A stretch of DNA of 64,000 bases from Buddleja alternifolia (lineage: Eukaryota; Streptophyta; Magnoliopsida; Lamiales; Scrophulariaceae): contig CM033394.1 in assembly GCA_019426215.1 (NCBI GenBank), positions 40,732,423-40,796,422 on the forward strand, in the 5' to 3' direction. Under the pieces are notes generated by a model, which was not told where the DNA came from, made no database searches, and was given only the letters and a program-made list of their open reading frames with translations. Below are positions 11,003 to 22,420 of this stretch, one piece after another (position 1 is the stretch's first letter; each line of letters opens with the position of its first letter). Position numbers and translations under genes: made by a program.

Positions 11003-11683
11003 GTTTGGTATTCCCAGAATTCTAATCTCTGATAATGGAACCCAATTCAACGGGAAGGTTATTACATCATGGTGTAATGAGTTGAAAATTCAACAGAACT
11101 TCACCTCTGTTGGACACCCGCAAGCGAATGGATTAACTGAAGTGGTAAACCGAATACTACTTCAACACTTGAAGACGAGACTTGATGGAATGCGATCCGC
11201 GTGGGCTGATGAGTTGCCAGGAGTGCTATGGGCGTATAGAACAACTCCTAGATCGTCAACAGGAGAAACACCGTTTTGCCTTGTATACGGTTCTGAGGCC
11301 GTAATCACTTCTGAAATTGGTATGATGACTCATAGAGTGGCGGCATACCATTCTGAGGAGAATCAAAAGAACAGAGAATTCGAACTCGAAGTAGTGGAAG
11401 AAGTAAGAGAAAGGGCGTATGCTAATATTCTAAGGTAAAAGAGCACCATGGTGAGGGCCTACAATAAACGGGTTAAGCAAAGAATATTTTAGGTGGGTGA
11501 TCTAGTATTGAAAAAAGTTGAAGTGTCCAAGCACGTAAAAAAATTGGAAGCAAAGTGGGAGGGTCCGTATAAAGTGACGAAGATAACGAAAGGAATGACG
11601 TATCGCCTTCAAGACTTGAATGGAAAGGATTTACCTCGACCATGGAGTATCGACAACTTGAGAAAGTTCTATGCTAATTGATG

Positions 11684-12187
11684 AAATTTGTTGTGCTGTA
11701 TCTTTCTTCCATGAAGTCCTTTGTCTTTTGAGATAAATGAACATCTTTTGGTATGTGTGAAGAGAAAAACGAACCAACACTTGGTACGTGAAAAGAAAAC
11801 GAACCAACAATTACCATGTGAAAAAAAAAACGAGCTTAAACTTGCATTTCATTTAAAAAATACAAACTTGCTTCCGAAACTAATCCGAAACCACAAGTAT
11901 GAACCAACACTTTAGCATGTGAAAATAAAGACAAGCTTACACTTGCAGTTCATTCGAAAAACACAAACTTGTTTTCGAAACTAATCTAAAGGGTAAATCT
12001 CCATATTTCATGAGATATTCAAAAACCAAGACACTTCACAAATGTACGAGGTGAAATTGTTTATAGACAAAACAAAACAAATCCACAAAACACCACGCAA
12101 GAAACGAAAATTACATCGTCACAAATGTGCGAGTTAAAACTTCATGGCCATTCTTGCATCACGACAAAACATATGTACGACCTCGAA
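11684..12187 (+). repeat. Spacer between pol and the opposite-strand gene, with a direct repeat
   Basis: Non-coding. Bases 11830-11887 (AAACTTGC...CCGAAACTAATC) recur at 11932-11988 with about 85 percent identity, a period near 102 bases. CGAACCAACA-type motifs recur at 11770-11920. Confidence 0.55.
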
Positions 12188-14646
12188 TTACTCTCGAACA
12201 TTAGGGTTCTCCGCCACCTCTTCAACCTCGACGTTGGGCTCGACGAGAGACTGAGCATCAGGGTTCGTCGAAGGAATGTAGTCAGGGGCCAAGGTCGCAA
12301 ATTCTGGAAATTCAATGGGGTCAATGTCGGGTTCGTTCGCTGAAAACGACTCCCGCAACAACGGTGCACTAACATACGACTCCAGAGTTGTCATATCAAA
12401 CTCAGATTTAGCACCCTCCAATTTCTTCAGATAGTCAATAGCCTTAAAAAAACCCATTCTTCTCATCGTTGATAGCCCTTGAAATCAAAAGATCATCAAA
12501 AATTGTAGAATTCATGAAGGCGCGAGCCCCTCGAAACGACTCTTAGCTATGGCATCCTGGTATTCATCGGACAACGAATACTCTCGTCGTTCGTCTATAC
12601 GACCATCCCCATAAGCTTTTTCTCTCTCTCTTTCTGCAGAAGTTGAATGCGATCCACATACTTATTAGCATCCATTTCGAATTGTTCCTTTTCCTTCTTC
12701 AAATTTGATATCACTACTCCATTGTTCTCTCTCTCTTCTTTTAACAACCTGCGGGCAATGACTAATTCATCCTTGAGACTTGCATAGGCTGCTCGTTCCT
12801 CAGCGACACTTTGACGATATTCGCTGAACTCATTCTCGAGTGCAATTCGTTCATTCTTGAAAGAAGATGACGAAAGAGCCAACTGGTGCAAACAAACCAT
12901 AGCCTAGCACGATAAAATAAGATATCGTTATTAAAGTAATATAAAGATAAACTCATGACAAAATACGAACTGAAATCAGTACCTTAAATAAATGACTTGC
13001 ACCGCACTTCTCAACGAATGAATGCGGATGTTGAGCAACCATGGCCTTATCCTCGGGGAGTAACACTTTCTGATAGAGTTCGGTTGCTACCTCAGCACTA
13101 CTAGAACCACTGAATACTGAGCTCTGAGGGTAAATCCGCCAGTCGGGCTTCATGGGGAGAGAATCAACTTCCGGCTCGTTCCTATCAGCGACCCCATACT
13201 CACCATAATCATTCCGCAGAAGAGCTTCCATCTTACTAATGATTTCATATGACAAAGGATCACTTCCTACTAGAACCGGATCACACTCAATAGGAGACTC
13301 TTCAACTCGATGTTTCAAATGACGACTACTCTCTGCAAGTGGGGGGCGAGATACATTGAAGTGGGGAGACGGGAATCGAGTCCCCATCACGGGCCCTCGC
13401 GCAGCCTCGGTATCATCGACAATGTCACACGGATCCTCGGCTACTGGTTCGGGAACGGACCGAGAGGAAGGGACTCTCTCAAAGACAGGTGTTGAAGGCC
13501 TGTTGATTGTCTTATCACCTGGCTGAATAATCTTGATTCGAGGTCCCGAACGACCCGAAATGTTGGAAGGTTGCCTACTTGTGCCGGATGCAACTTGCTT
13601 ACCTTTGGAGGGAGCATCATCTGGGTCACTTCCACCGGTCTTAGCTATATGTTTCTTGTCAATCCGAGCAAGACGAGCAGACATTTCTATATATAAAAAA
13701 AAAGATGTCAAACTACTTGCATATAAAATTCATGTGAGGATAAAAACGAAGAGTCTTACCAAGTGACTTTACTCCTGGAATGGGAGCTGCACTTAGTCCA
13801 CAAGATACCAAAATGGACTCTTCCATCAATTTTGTAGCATCGTAGGGCCATTCAACTAACTCATCTAGGAACCCCATGCCCCAGTTCGGATTACCAACCC
13901 CGGAAAGAGAAGGTGATCGTAGGGACCACCGCCTAGACACACCCCAATTTGTACCCTCAGGGGGTGCAATAAAGAAATATTTGTCTTTCCAATTACCAAA
14001 CGAGTCACGTGTAGTTTCTTGAAGCCTAACATCTTTTCTAGGAGATAGGTAAAAAAAATCCCTTTTGATTAGGCTTAGAACCACGACAGAGAAAGAACAT
14101 TCCATGAAAGTTTACGAAGTCTGTCCCCTTATCAAAGGCAATCATTAACACGATAAACAGAATGATGTGCCTATAAGAATTGGGTAATAACTGAGTAGGA
14201 GACAATCGATAGACATTTAAAATATTTTCAATAGCTGGATGTAATGGGAACCTTACACCAGACATCAAATGAGCTACATGAAAAGTACGATACCCAACAG
14301 GTGGGCGATGCATTCGGTCAGTTGGAGAGGGCACAAGTATGTCATAATCTAACGGGATAAAATACCTAACTCTAATTTCGTTAATTTTAGCCTGAGTTAA
14401 AATCGAATGAGTATTTAACCAAGTGATATGAGAATTAATATCCTCATCACCCTCGAGATCTCCATATCTAGGAGCCTCGGCATTTTCAGAGGATGGGACA
14501 CTATGATCAGATGATTCGACCTCCTCCGGGTCGATCATATCTACGATCTGCTCCCTATGTGCAAATCTAACAGGAAGATTATTGGTTTCATCCGAATCAC
14601 TTACTTCAGTATTATTCATAGATCTAGACGACCTAGTACGAGCCAT
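12188..14646 (-). pseudogene. Spliced accessory gene on the strand opposite to gag-pol, gypsy element 1
   Basis: Exon 1 is 14646-13760. It starts MARTRSSRSMNN and contains the plant 'putative gypsy type transposon' domain (PF04195-like): HRPPVGYRTFHVAHLMSG, PLHPAIENILNVY and, after a 1-base slip in the T8/A8 run near 14053, WKDKYFFIAPPEG. Intron 1 is 13759-13687 (phase 1), exon 2 13686-12983 (Ser/Pro/Glu-rich linker) and intron 2 12982-12904 (phase 0). Exon 3 runs from 12903 and is a strong coiled coil (ENEFSEYRQSVAEERAAY ...). A frame slip near 12620 separates it from the C-terminal ORF ending at 12188. Function is unknown. The same gene with the same introns occurs in gypsy element 2 (27925-30191). 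It lies between pol and the 3' LTR, so it would need its own promoter or an antisense one. Confidence 0.75.
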
Positions 14647-14649
14647 TGT

Positions 14650-15655
14650 ATAAACAAATAAATAAAATATATAAAGAAATCTACAGCTATACCTAGATGA
14701 ACGTACGAGAGGAGGACGTCGATCGCTGAACCAGACGACTCTTGGCTTCGAATCCGGAGACGAGGAAGAGGATCCCTTTTCTCTTATAATTTTTCTCTCT
14801 CTAAAAGTAAAAGTGGGTGAAAGTAAAAATGGCTAGTGACAAATCTTATTTATAGCACAAGGGCAAAGGAAAAGGGACGGTCAAGATGGATAGTGAAAAA
14901 ATGGATCCGACGGTATATAATCCATGAAGTGTTCGGATCCCAAGAAGAGGAAACTCTTGGTATTCTATGGGGACATTTGTCTTATAGCCCAAGCTTCTTG
15001 TGAATATACCAACATACGAGTCAACTCGTATTATCATGCGAGTCAAGGAAGATATGGCCGCATGTTTATCTTCGTATATGCAAACGAATCAACACCAGTT
15101 CGTAGCCCTTTAACTCGTTTTTTCATACGAATCAAGATCAATTTAGCAATATAACTCATAGAATCGTCATGGTATACGATGCAAGGCCAATTTAAAAACC
15201 TAAAAATTAATAAAAGACCAATTTGAAGGCCTAAACAAGCTCAGAAGGCTAAAATCACGAGACCGTATTGCACATCAATACGTCTTGTTCAGAAAACCGT
15301 TTCGCTATACCCGAACGAATTTCATGTCATTCCGACACAGTGGATTTCTTTCCGAAAAATTAATAAAAGGCCAATTTGAAGGCCTAAACAAGCTCAGAAG
15401 GCTAGAATCACGAGACCGCATTGCATAGCAATACGTTTTGTTCATAACGTCGTTTCAATATGACCATGCGAATTTTGTTTTATTCCAACATGCTCAATTT
15501 TCTTTCCCAGGTTTTCACTTACATCATCAACACCGACTCATATTTTCATACGAAATACCTGCCATAATCACTCAAGTAGTATGATAATACGGAGAGAATT
15601 GACAGTCACGCTATCACCTAAATACTTACTTCATCAGTATAAAAATTCATACGGA
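14650..15655. repeat. Upstream region of the opposite-strand gene with 153-bp direct repeat
   Basis: This would hold the promoter of the opposite-strand gene. Bases 15203-15355 and 15356-15508 form a direct repeat with a 153-base period (TTTGAAGGCCTAAACAAGC and CACGAGACCG in both). Scattered ACTCGTAT / ATACGAGT half-palindromes at 15010-15130 foreshadow the minisatellite that follows. Confidence 0.6.
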
Positions 15656-16186
15656 CCTAAGCCACCACCTTGTATTGTCGTTCGAGCCAAGGCGTGAACT
15701 GACAAAATGCGTAACCTAAGCCACCACCTCGTATTCTCATACGAGGCAATGCGTGAATGGACAAAATGCGTAACCTAAGCCACTACCTCGTATTCTCATA
15801 TGAGGCAAGGCGTGAATGGGCAAAATGGGTAGCCTAAGCCACCACCTCGTATTCTCATACAAGGCAAGGCGTGAATGGGCAAAATGTATAACCTAAGCCA
15901 CCACCTCGTATTGTTGTTCGAGCCAAAGCGTGAACTGACAAAATGCGTAACCTAAGCCACCACCTCGTATTATCATACGAGGCAAGGCGTGAATGGGCAA
16001 AATGTGTAACCTAAGCCACCACCTCGTATTGTCGTTCAAGCCAAGGTGTGAACTGAAAAAATGCGTAACCTAAGCCACCACCTCGTATTCTCATACGAGG
16101 CAAGGCGTGAATGGGCAAAATGTGTAACCTAAGCTACCACCTCGTATTTTGATACGAGTCAAGGCCTTAGCGGACATAATTTAAGA
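15656..16186 (+). repeat. 59-bp minisatellite, nine units
   Basis: Nine head-to-tail 59-base units begin CCTAAGCCACCACCTCGTAT, at 15656, 15715, 15774, 15833, 15892, 15951, 16010, 16069 and 16128. Two unit types exist. Type A has TTGTCGTTCGAGCC and GAACTGACAAAATGCG; type B has TTCTCATACGAGGC and GAATGGGCAAAATGTG. The order is A B B B A B A B followed by a diverged ninth. The B units contain the hairpin TCGTAT-TCTC-ATACGA. Minisatellites between the last ORF and the 3' LTR are common in Tat-type elements. Confidence 0.9.
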
Positions 16187-16323
16187 GCTAAACCACTAAC
16201 TCGTATTGTGGTACGAAGAGGAACAACTATTAAGTATTTAAATGATACATCTAACTTGACTCGCCAAACCTAAGGCACCAATTGGTGTTAGAAGGTTGGT
16301 CAAAGCTTTAACTCGTATCAACA

Positions 16324-16440
16324 CGTGATATACTAAACTTGGGCGTTGGGTCGTTCATGTACGCGAACCCGTTGGTGAGCTGATTTACCTCACCAAAGTT
16401 CTCAGGTCTAGATATTTACTTCAACAGTATAAAATTCATA
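16324..16440 (+). repeat. Extra partial copy of the LTR start
   Basis: TGATATACTAAACTTGGGCG... through TGATTTACCTCACC repeats the first about 90 bases of the 3' LTR, about 160 bases before the real LTR start at 16486. It looks like a local duplication involving the LTR edge. Confidence 0.75.
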
Positions 16441-16485
16441 TGCATAAATGCATCTTCCTAAATACTGAAGAAGTGGAGAACTTAA

Positions 16486-17087
16486 TGATATACCAAACTT
16501 GGGCATTGGGTCGTTCATGTACGCGAACCCGTTGGTGACGCTGATTTACCTAACCAAAGCCCCCAGGTCGGTCATTAATACGAAGCTAGTGAGTAGTGAA
16601 AGTGGATACAAGTCCAACCTTCATCAAATACAAATTATGCTCTGGCATTAGGTTCGAAGGATCCGCGTGCTTCTAAATGGACCCGATAGGGTCGACCCGT
16701 AATCTTGAGCGAGACCCGGGATCAGAACCGTCTATTAATTACACGTGGTGTGATCTTAGGGCCCCAACTATCACCATCATATCCGTACGATACAACATCT
16801 ATAAATATCACCTCAAAATAAGTATCAAAGGTTCACAATCTGATTTTCTACTATAAACTTGAGAGTAAGTTTCCTCTATACAAATTTGGGCTCTTCGTAC
16901 GAAAATACGACTCTCCAACTGGAAGCGTATCTCATACTTGAACTACGATAGACTTGATCCTCAAGTGGGTACGTAGGTAGCTTAGTATCATCTAGATGCA
17001 GTCTATAATCTAACTCTCACCTCGTCTAGTTGTACGACTTGACCCAGACTGAGATCGGAAGGGTTCCCCCGGATCTGACCTAAATCA
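16486..17087 (+). repeat. 3' LTR of gypsy element 1
   Basis: A 602-base LTR starting TGATATACC and ending CCTAAATCA, preceded by the purine-rich tract GAAGAAGTGGAGAACTTAA (polypurine tract). It contains the 61-base segment missing from the 5' LTR. It is followed by the target duplication AGTGC at 17088-17092. Confidence 0.93.
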
Positions 17088-17092
17088 AGTGC

Positions 17093-18353
17093 ATTACTAG
17101 AAATTGAATTCATGTCGTTGTCTGTATAAAATGAATCTTTCCATGTGTATCATGATGTTGTAACTTGTTTTAAAATCTTAAACTCAAATTTAGTTGAAGA
17201 CCCATAATTAATAAGTACGTTTTGCATAGGGCGAATTCCCTAGACTTTTGGGAAAATTTTGCGACTAAGTTTTAGTTAATATTTTTGATATTCTTTGTAC
17301 TCTGTACCAATGAAATTATCTTCTTCACTCCATGGATGTAGGCAATTGCCTAACACATAACTTCTCGTGTCGTTTAATTCTTTATGCTACTATTTTTGTG
17401 TTTCGTCTAACACATTAAGATTTATATTTTCATATATGACATTTGAGAAATTCTTAAGAAAATAGGAGCTAGAAGGCAGTGCAAATTTAGACTCGTAGGA
17501 TAGGGCTATTTTAATTCTAGTCCCACACTTTACGTGATTTTAGAAAAATTCCCAATAATTTGACCAAGTTGCAATGTTAGTCTTATTTTTATGCAATGTT
17601 GATCATGCGCTTTACTTTCTAACGGAATGGTCAACTGAAAATTATATTTGCCTCCTAAAACTATAGACTTTTTATCAAACACACCCTAAACATATTTTTT
17701 CGTCATTTACCGACCTGAAAAATAAACTATAAACTTTGTATCAAACATTCCCTAAACATATTTTTTCGTCATTTACCGACCTGAAAAATAGGGTGTCGAA
17801 TTATTTGCATAGTTAAACTAAGTGAATTTATACATTCTATAAAATAGTTGGTTTCTATCTAATTTTCTTTTATCATTGTCAATTGTTCCTATAATTTTGT
17901 TTTCAAACACTTTACGACACTTAATTATCAACTAATAGTATGTATATGCATGTTATTATAGTATGTTGGACCAAGGAACAATATATTAATACACACATAA
18001 AATATTTATATACATAATCAAATTCAATTTTTAGTATAACTTTCCATTATTAACAAACAAAAATTTGCATAAACTGACCGCTACAGTAACTTGTGTTTCT
18101 TGTGGAAATAAAATTAAACACTAGCCGACTAAATACCACCAAAAAAATACTTAGAAATACCTGAACCAAACGCACTCCCACAAAAAAAGAATAAAATATT
18201 ATTGTCTCAAAATAAAACCAAATACACTCTCATCAAAATAAACAACACCAACGCTCATTTCCAACACATGTTCTTACCAAAATACTCCCCCAAAATAAAA
18301 CCAAACATGGCCATAAATTTTGCATCCTTATTTAAATAATCTATATCTATAAT

Positions 18354-18385
<32 letters not shown>

Positions 18386-18704
18386 ATAATAATATAACAA
18401 TAATAATAACAATAATAACAACTATTATAAAAAGTATGGTTGATAAGGATTAATGATTTATATTTCTTAACTCTTTTATGAAGACTAAAAAAATCCTATA
18501 TGGATATTATTCTAAAAAAATAAATAAGGTCAACTAAGTAAATAAATTGATTTTATTAATTTTTAATTTCATCCAGTCTTCTAAAATAATTAATTTTGTC
18601 CATCTTATACACTACAATGAGTTATTATGTTTATTGTTTATATGAGAAGTAATATATATAGTTCTATTTTTTTGACAATATTATTTAATATTTTTTAGAA
18701 AATG

Positions 18705-18744
<40 letters not shown>

Positions 18745-19017
18745 ATAAGTTCACATAATAGTAAGTGAAGTTTTGCATTCCACCTCACAATTATTGTAGA
18801 ATAAATAATTATCTCTTGTCAAAATGAGCAGCATAAGATTTCTAAATGAACTCTAAAAATATTGTATTGGACAATTTTCACTTTTGATCATGTAAGTCAG
18901 GTTGTTGACAAATTACATTTATTATCTTTTTGAAAACACAGTTAATTCTATAAGTTAATAAAACTCAACACATTTAGTTCTTTATGTATGGCTAAACACA
19001 TTTAAGATTGCATATAT
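17093..19017 (+). other. Non-coding part of block A with simple and short tandem repeats
   Basis: The ends of this stretch are colinear with 46411-47550 in B; the middle (about 17480-18230) is absent from B. It contains a 66-base direct repeat (17658-17723 and 17724-17789, AACATATTTTTTCGTCATTT in both), a (CAT)n run at about 18355-18382, AATAAT-type repeats at 18388-18425 and (AT)n at about 18709-18736. No gene was seen. Confidence 0.5.
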
Positions 19018-19492
19018 AGGAAAATTTCAATCTTAGTCCTATATCCATATCAATATGGTCCGACCATCTCCTCCTTGGTGGACTGATCATATTACATACG
19101 CGATTCTCACGTGTTTCGTGCATCATAGTGTGAAATGACGTGCTTATCACCCGTGATCGAAAAAGAATCTGAAATGAAATGGGAAGAAAAAGAGGAAACC
19201 AGAGTAATTAAGGTTGGTTTAATTTGGAAATTCCAAGCAAAATGAGGCGGTTATGAATACTTCATGAGATTAAAAATCAAAGCTATAGATGAAAATTTTG
19301 GGGTTTCACAGTTGCAGAGTTATTTCTGAAGAGGAAAATTAGGGTTGATTTAATTTGAAAATTGTGAGGTGATTTTTTTTCCATTTTTTCTTTAGCTCAG
19401 AATTTTAGGAGGAACACGTGAGAATCACGTGATCTCAATCCGGCAAGAGAGGAGGGCAGACTCATGGAATGACTAAAATTGAATTTTTCCCA
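19018..19492. mobile_element. Foldback MITE shared by blocks A and B
   Basis: Long imperfect inverted repeat. The left arm has GGAAAATTTCAATCTTAGTC and GATTCTCACGTGTTTC; the right arm has ACACGTGAGAATCACGTG and CTAAAATTGAATTTTTCCC. The same element lies at 47552-47990 in B, so it predates the duplication. A related half element follows at about 19580-19790 (B: 48525-48720). Confidence 0.6.
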
Positions 19493-20214
19493 TATGTGCA
19501 GCACTGAATGTATTTACTTATGCATAAAGGAAACTTAAAGGACATAATGTCTTTTCGAAAGGTTAAATTTCACTTTTAAACATCTAATTTAGGGGTAATG
19601 ATAAGATACGTCCAGTATTTCTCCAAAAGATACATTTAACCCTGTAATTAACCAAAATTCAATACATTTAATCTTACCACTATTGGGAAAGTTCAATTTT
19701 GGTCCTAAATTGATGTGCCAACCATCTCCCCCTTGCTGAACCAAGATCTTGTGTTGCGCACGTTTTGCCCACAAATGTTTGAACTTAAAAAAAAGAAGGG
19801 AAAAATGCGCTTCACTACCTCAAATTGCATGATCCCTAAGGCTGCAATTGGATAGCACCCTATTTTCTATTTTTTTATTTTTCAGAGATCTTTTTCATAA
19901 AAAAGTCAATTTGTTTAGCATCTCCTAAAGAAATGTTATAATCAACCTCCCTAAAAAAATCTCAAATTTCTTTAGAAAATGGATTCGATTGTCATTTCTC
20001 TCCAATTTTACTTAGGAAAATCAAAAAAGTTACTATTCATGATTAGACAGTTTATTCAATAATTAAAAACTCTTTATTTGCCAATATATTAACATATCAA
20101 TCAAAATAATCACATATCTTGGTTCGAAATGATGCAATGTGAGGAATAAGATGCACTTTGTATATTTTTAAATGTCTTAATCGATGAGTTAATTAACTTA
20201 AATTTGTCTATATT
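19493..20214 (+). other. Non-coding, MITE-derived and AT-rich
   Basis: Bases 19580-19790 repeat the arm of the preceding foldback family (GTTCAATTTTGGTCCTAAAT, ATCTCCCCCTTGC). The rest is AT-rich and colinear with 48720-49140 in B. No gene was seen. Confidence 0.45.
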
Positions 20215-21150
20215 TTCTTAGGGTGGAATTTACGTACAAACGAATAAAGCGTTAGAAGGCGCGCCGAGGGTTTCCCCAACATTGACCCTTCGATGGTCAA
20301 ATCAGAAATAATCTTCTACAGAAAATATCAAATATCATCGACTATCCCAAAATATTATCAAGAGCCCTATTTATAATTGTCCATAATAGGGTATAAGAAG
20401 CCCTATTAATTATCATAAGTTTCTTGGGTTTGGGCTCAACATACTAAATATTATAATACTGATTTAGCTTGGATGTTGTTAGCTAAATCCGACCCTAATC
20501 TATGATCCAAATGGGTCAAACCAGAACCCAGACAATGAGATTATAGACTGGACTTGACCGAGTCTAGCTACTTACATGCCTAATTTAAGAGGATCAAATT
20601 TAAACGTAATTCAAATTAGGATTTGGATATAGTCATTTACTTCTTAGAGGACGAGGATTACTAAAACTGAATAAGCTACTGGATACAAAGTAAAGTGAGA
20701 GGATTTGGTGAAATGAATTGGTAAGGGGCCTAATCTACGATCCAAATGGGTCAAACCAGAACCTAGACAATGAGATTATAGACTGGATCTTGACCGAGTC
20801 TAGCTGCTTACATGCCTAATTTAAGAGGATCAAGTTTAAACATAATTCAAATTAGGATTTGGATATAGTCGTTTACTTCTTAGAGGATGGGGATTACTAA
20901 AACTGAATAAGCTACTGGATACGAAGTAAAGTGAGATGATTTGGTGAGAGAAATATAAGTTGGTCCCCTCCAAATGAATTGGTCAGGGGTATTTATAACC
21001 AGAGTCAGTCACTGTTCATGCCACGACATCTAGGTTAATCAGTCCTCCACACGTGGCGATAGATTGATGATTGAGATTAACCGGATAGTCAGGTTAGATC
21101 GTGATCCGACCCAGTCAAATAGAAAAGACATGGATCTTTAGGTTATTTTG
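20215..21150 (-). repeat. Solo-LTR-like sequence with a 235-bp tandem duplication
   Basis: The stretch contains sequence of the LTR type seen in gypsy element 1. On the minus strand GATCCTCTTAAATTAGGCAT and TAGACTCGGTC...CAGTCTATAATC parallel the LTR's GATCCTCAAGTGGGTACG ... CAGTCTATAATC. The conserved ACCCTTCGATGGTCAAATCAG is also LTR-like. Bases 20494-20728 and 20729-about 20955 are a 235-base tandem duplication; block B has only one copy (49495-49735). No internal domain was found, so it is probably an old solo LTR. Confidence 0.5.
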
Positions 21151-21386
21151 TAAATAATTGGAGCCCCAGGGGCATCATCGTCATTTTAATCTATGTCGCC
21201 TATATACAACAAATAGGAGAAATACATGCCACCAAGTTTTTGCAATCCCCACAAAGGAAAATAGTACAAACCATAAACTCAGGAAATCAGCAAAGATTTA
21301 CCAAAAAAAGTACAAACAAAGAATGTTACCAACATTGATTACACCGAATCCAAGTCTCCCACTACTGAATACTTCAATCAATATCA

Positions 21387-22070
21387 CCACCCCCTGCTGC
21401 CCCCTGGAATTTCATTTTTATGGCTTCAATATGGTGGATTTGGAGAGGCAGAAATCAAAGAGTTTTTGAAGGAAAGGAGGAGGACTTGCAACGAATAATT
21501 TTCAAAATTAAGAAGCTGACAATTGAAATGATAGAAGCCTTCCCCTCACCGGATGGGTTAAATTAAACACTGATGGTAGCTTTAGGGCTATTACGGGTCG
21601 TGCAACGGCGGGTGGTTTATTTCAAGATGAAATGGGGGTTGGAAATGGGGTTTTAGTTGGAATATTGGTAATTATACAATCACCGAGGCAGAACTCCTAG
21701 CTCTTCGAGGGGGTTTACGAATTGCTTGGAGTAAGAGGGTGCCCAAGATTATTGTGGAAGTGGACTCGGAAGTAGTTTGTAAACTTGTTCAACATGGGAA
21801 AATTGAGTTGCACCCACTGGGCAACATTATTCAGGATTATAGAAATTTCCTCAACAAACCATGGTCGAGCTTTATTCAACATACAAAAAGACATGGAAAT
21901 AGCACAACAGATGTTTTGGCAAGTTTAGCTCATGAGTTGGAAGAGGGTATTCACGTATGGGAGGGACCCCCCCCCCCTCCCCCCTCCCCCCTCCCCCGTT
22001 TGTCTTGATATTCTTGAGGCTGATATGTAACTTTTAAGTTTTCCCATTGTAACCCCAAAAAAAAAAAAAA
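21387..22070 (+). mobile_element. 5'-truncated LINE fragment with RNase H domain and poly-A tail
   Basis: The fragment carries the RNase H-like domain (RVT_3 type) found at the end of plant L1-like LINEs: WVKLNTDGSF near 21556, AELLALRGGLRIAWS after a frame slip near 21655, then IIVEVDSEVVCKLVQHGK and the histidine/aspartate end TTDVLASLAHE. The last open piece is 21739-22008. A C-rich run (21966-21995) and an A-run (about 22056-22070) end it. The sequence on either side matches 52230-52430 of block B, where the insertion is absent. Confidence 0.75.
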
Positions 22071-22199
22071 TACCTAGTCTAAAGAATTACAATATTTCTT
22101 TGAAGTCTAGGCACTAGTATAAGATTATCTAATCTCTACTAACACCAATCACAAGTTCACAAGGTAAGCCTCAACTCTTGGAGTCGAGATAAACCTCAA

Positions 22200-22420
22200 G
22201 CTCATTAAAGAACCAAAATAGGATCGACTATGGTATCCTAGAAATGGCAACAAATGAAAATTTCAGCTCTTCCCACGTTTTATTTCGTTTTCCATAATCT
22301 ACCAATGTGAATAACAATGCTACAATAATTATGAACGAGAAAGAATGTGCACTTTGGGAGTTAGTCAAACAAACCAAGAATATATAAAAGAAAGGCATAC
22401 AAAAAGTCCTATAAAGAAGC
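22200..22420 (-). pseudogene. Truncated EMC6 copy: part of intron 3 and a few bases of exon 3
   Basis: Bases 22204-22420 match 52420-52630, the exon 3 / intron 3 boundary of EMC6, including GGCATAC-AAAAAGTCC at the donor site. Homology stops about ten bases into exon 3 and unrelated sequence follows. The region corresponding to exons 4 and 5 is missing from block A: 21150-21220 jumps from the equivalent of about 50070 to about 52245. This marks the right end of duplicated block A. Confidence 0.75.

Larger units (their letters stand above)
8260..11681 (+). pseudogene. pol: Reverse transcriptase, RNase H and integrase of gypsy element 1
   Basis: An open frame 8260-10704 (814 codons) holds the RT (KWRMCTDFTDLNK, then catalytic YVDDMLV at about 8977), a connection region and RNase H (HVDGSS, NNEAEYEA, LTDSQLV). 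The integrase zinc finger follows at about 10480-10620. There the expected second His reads Asn (CGNLSAGR), which should harm the finger. The integrase core has its Asp in WGIDILG, its second Asp in ISDNGTQF and its Glu in NGLTEVVNR. It is interrupted by two intron-like inserts (10700-10783, 10926-11002) and by stops at 11436-11438 and 11490-11492. The C-terminus (GDLVLKKV ... KWEGPYKV) ends at 11681 without a chromodomain. Confidence 0.9.
5291..17087 (+). mobile_element. Ty3/gypsy LTR retrotransposon 1, complete but decayed
   Basis: The element is bounded by TG...CA LTRs and a 5-bp duplication. On the plus strand, order is 5' LTR, primer binding site, gag, protease, RT, RNase H and integrase. 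A long 3' region follows with an opposite-strand gene and tandem repeats, then the 3' LTR. The domain order is that of Ty3/gypsy. The integrase ends without a chromodomain, and the long 3' region with an extra ORF and minisatellites points to the Tat-type non-chromovirus group (inference). By eye the two LTRs differ at about 17 of 541 aligned positions plus one 61-bp deletion, so insertion is fairly recent although the reading frames are broken. Confidence 0.93.

Noticed and set aside
15656..16186. Regular repeats that could be mistaken for a CRISPR array
   Set aside because: The units are head-to-tail without unique spacers, lie in a plant retrotransposon, and no Cas genes exist here.
21739..22008. 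RNase H-like ORF as a host gene
   Set aside because: It lacks its N-terminal half in frame, ends in a C-rich run and A-tail, and is missing at the equivalent site of block B; it is a LINE end.
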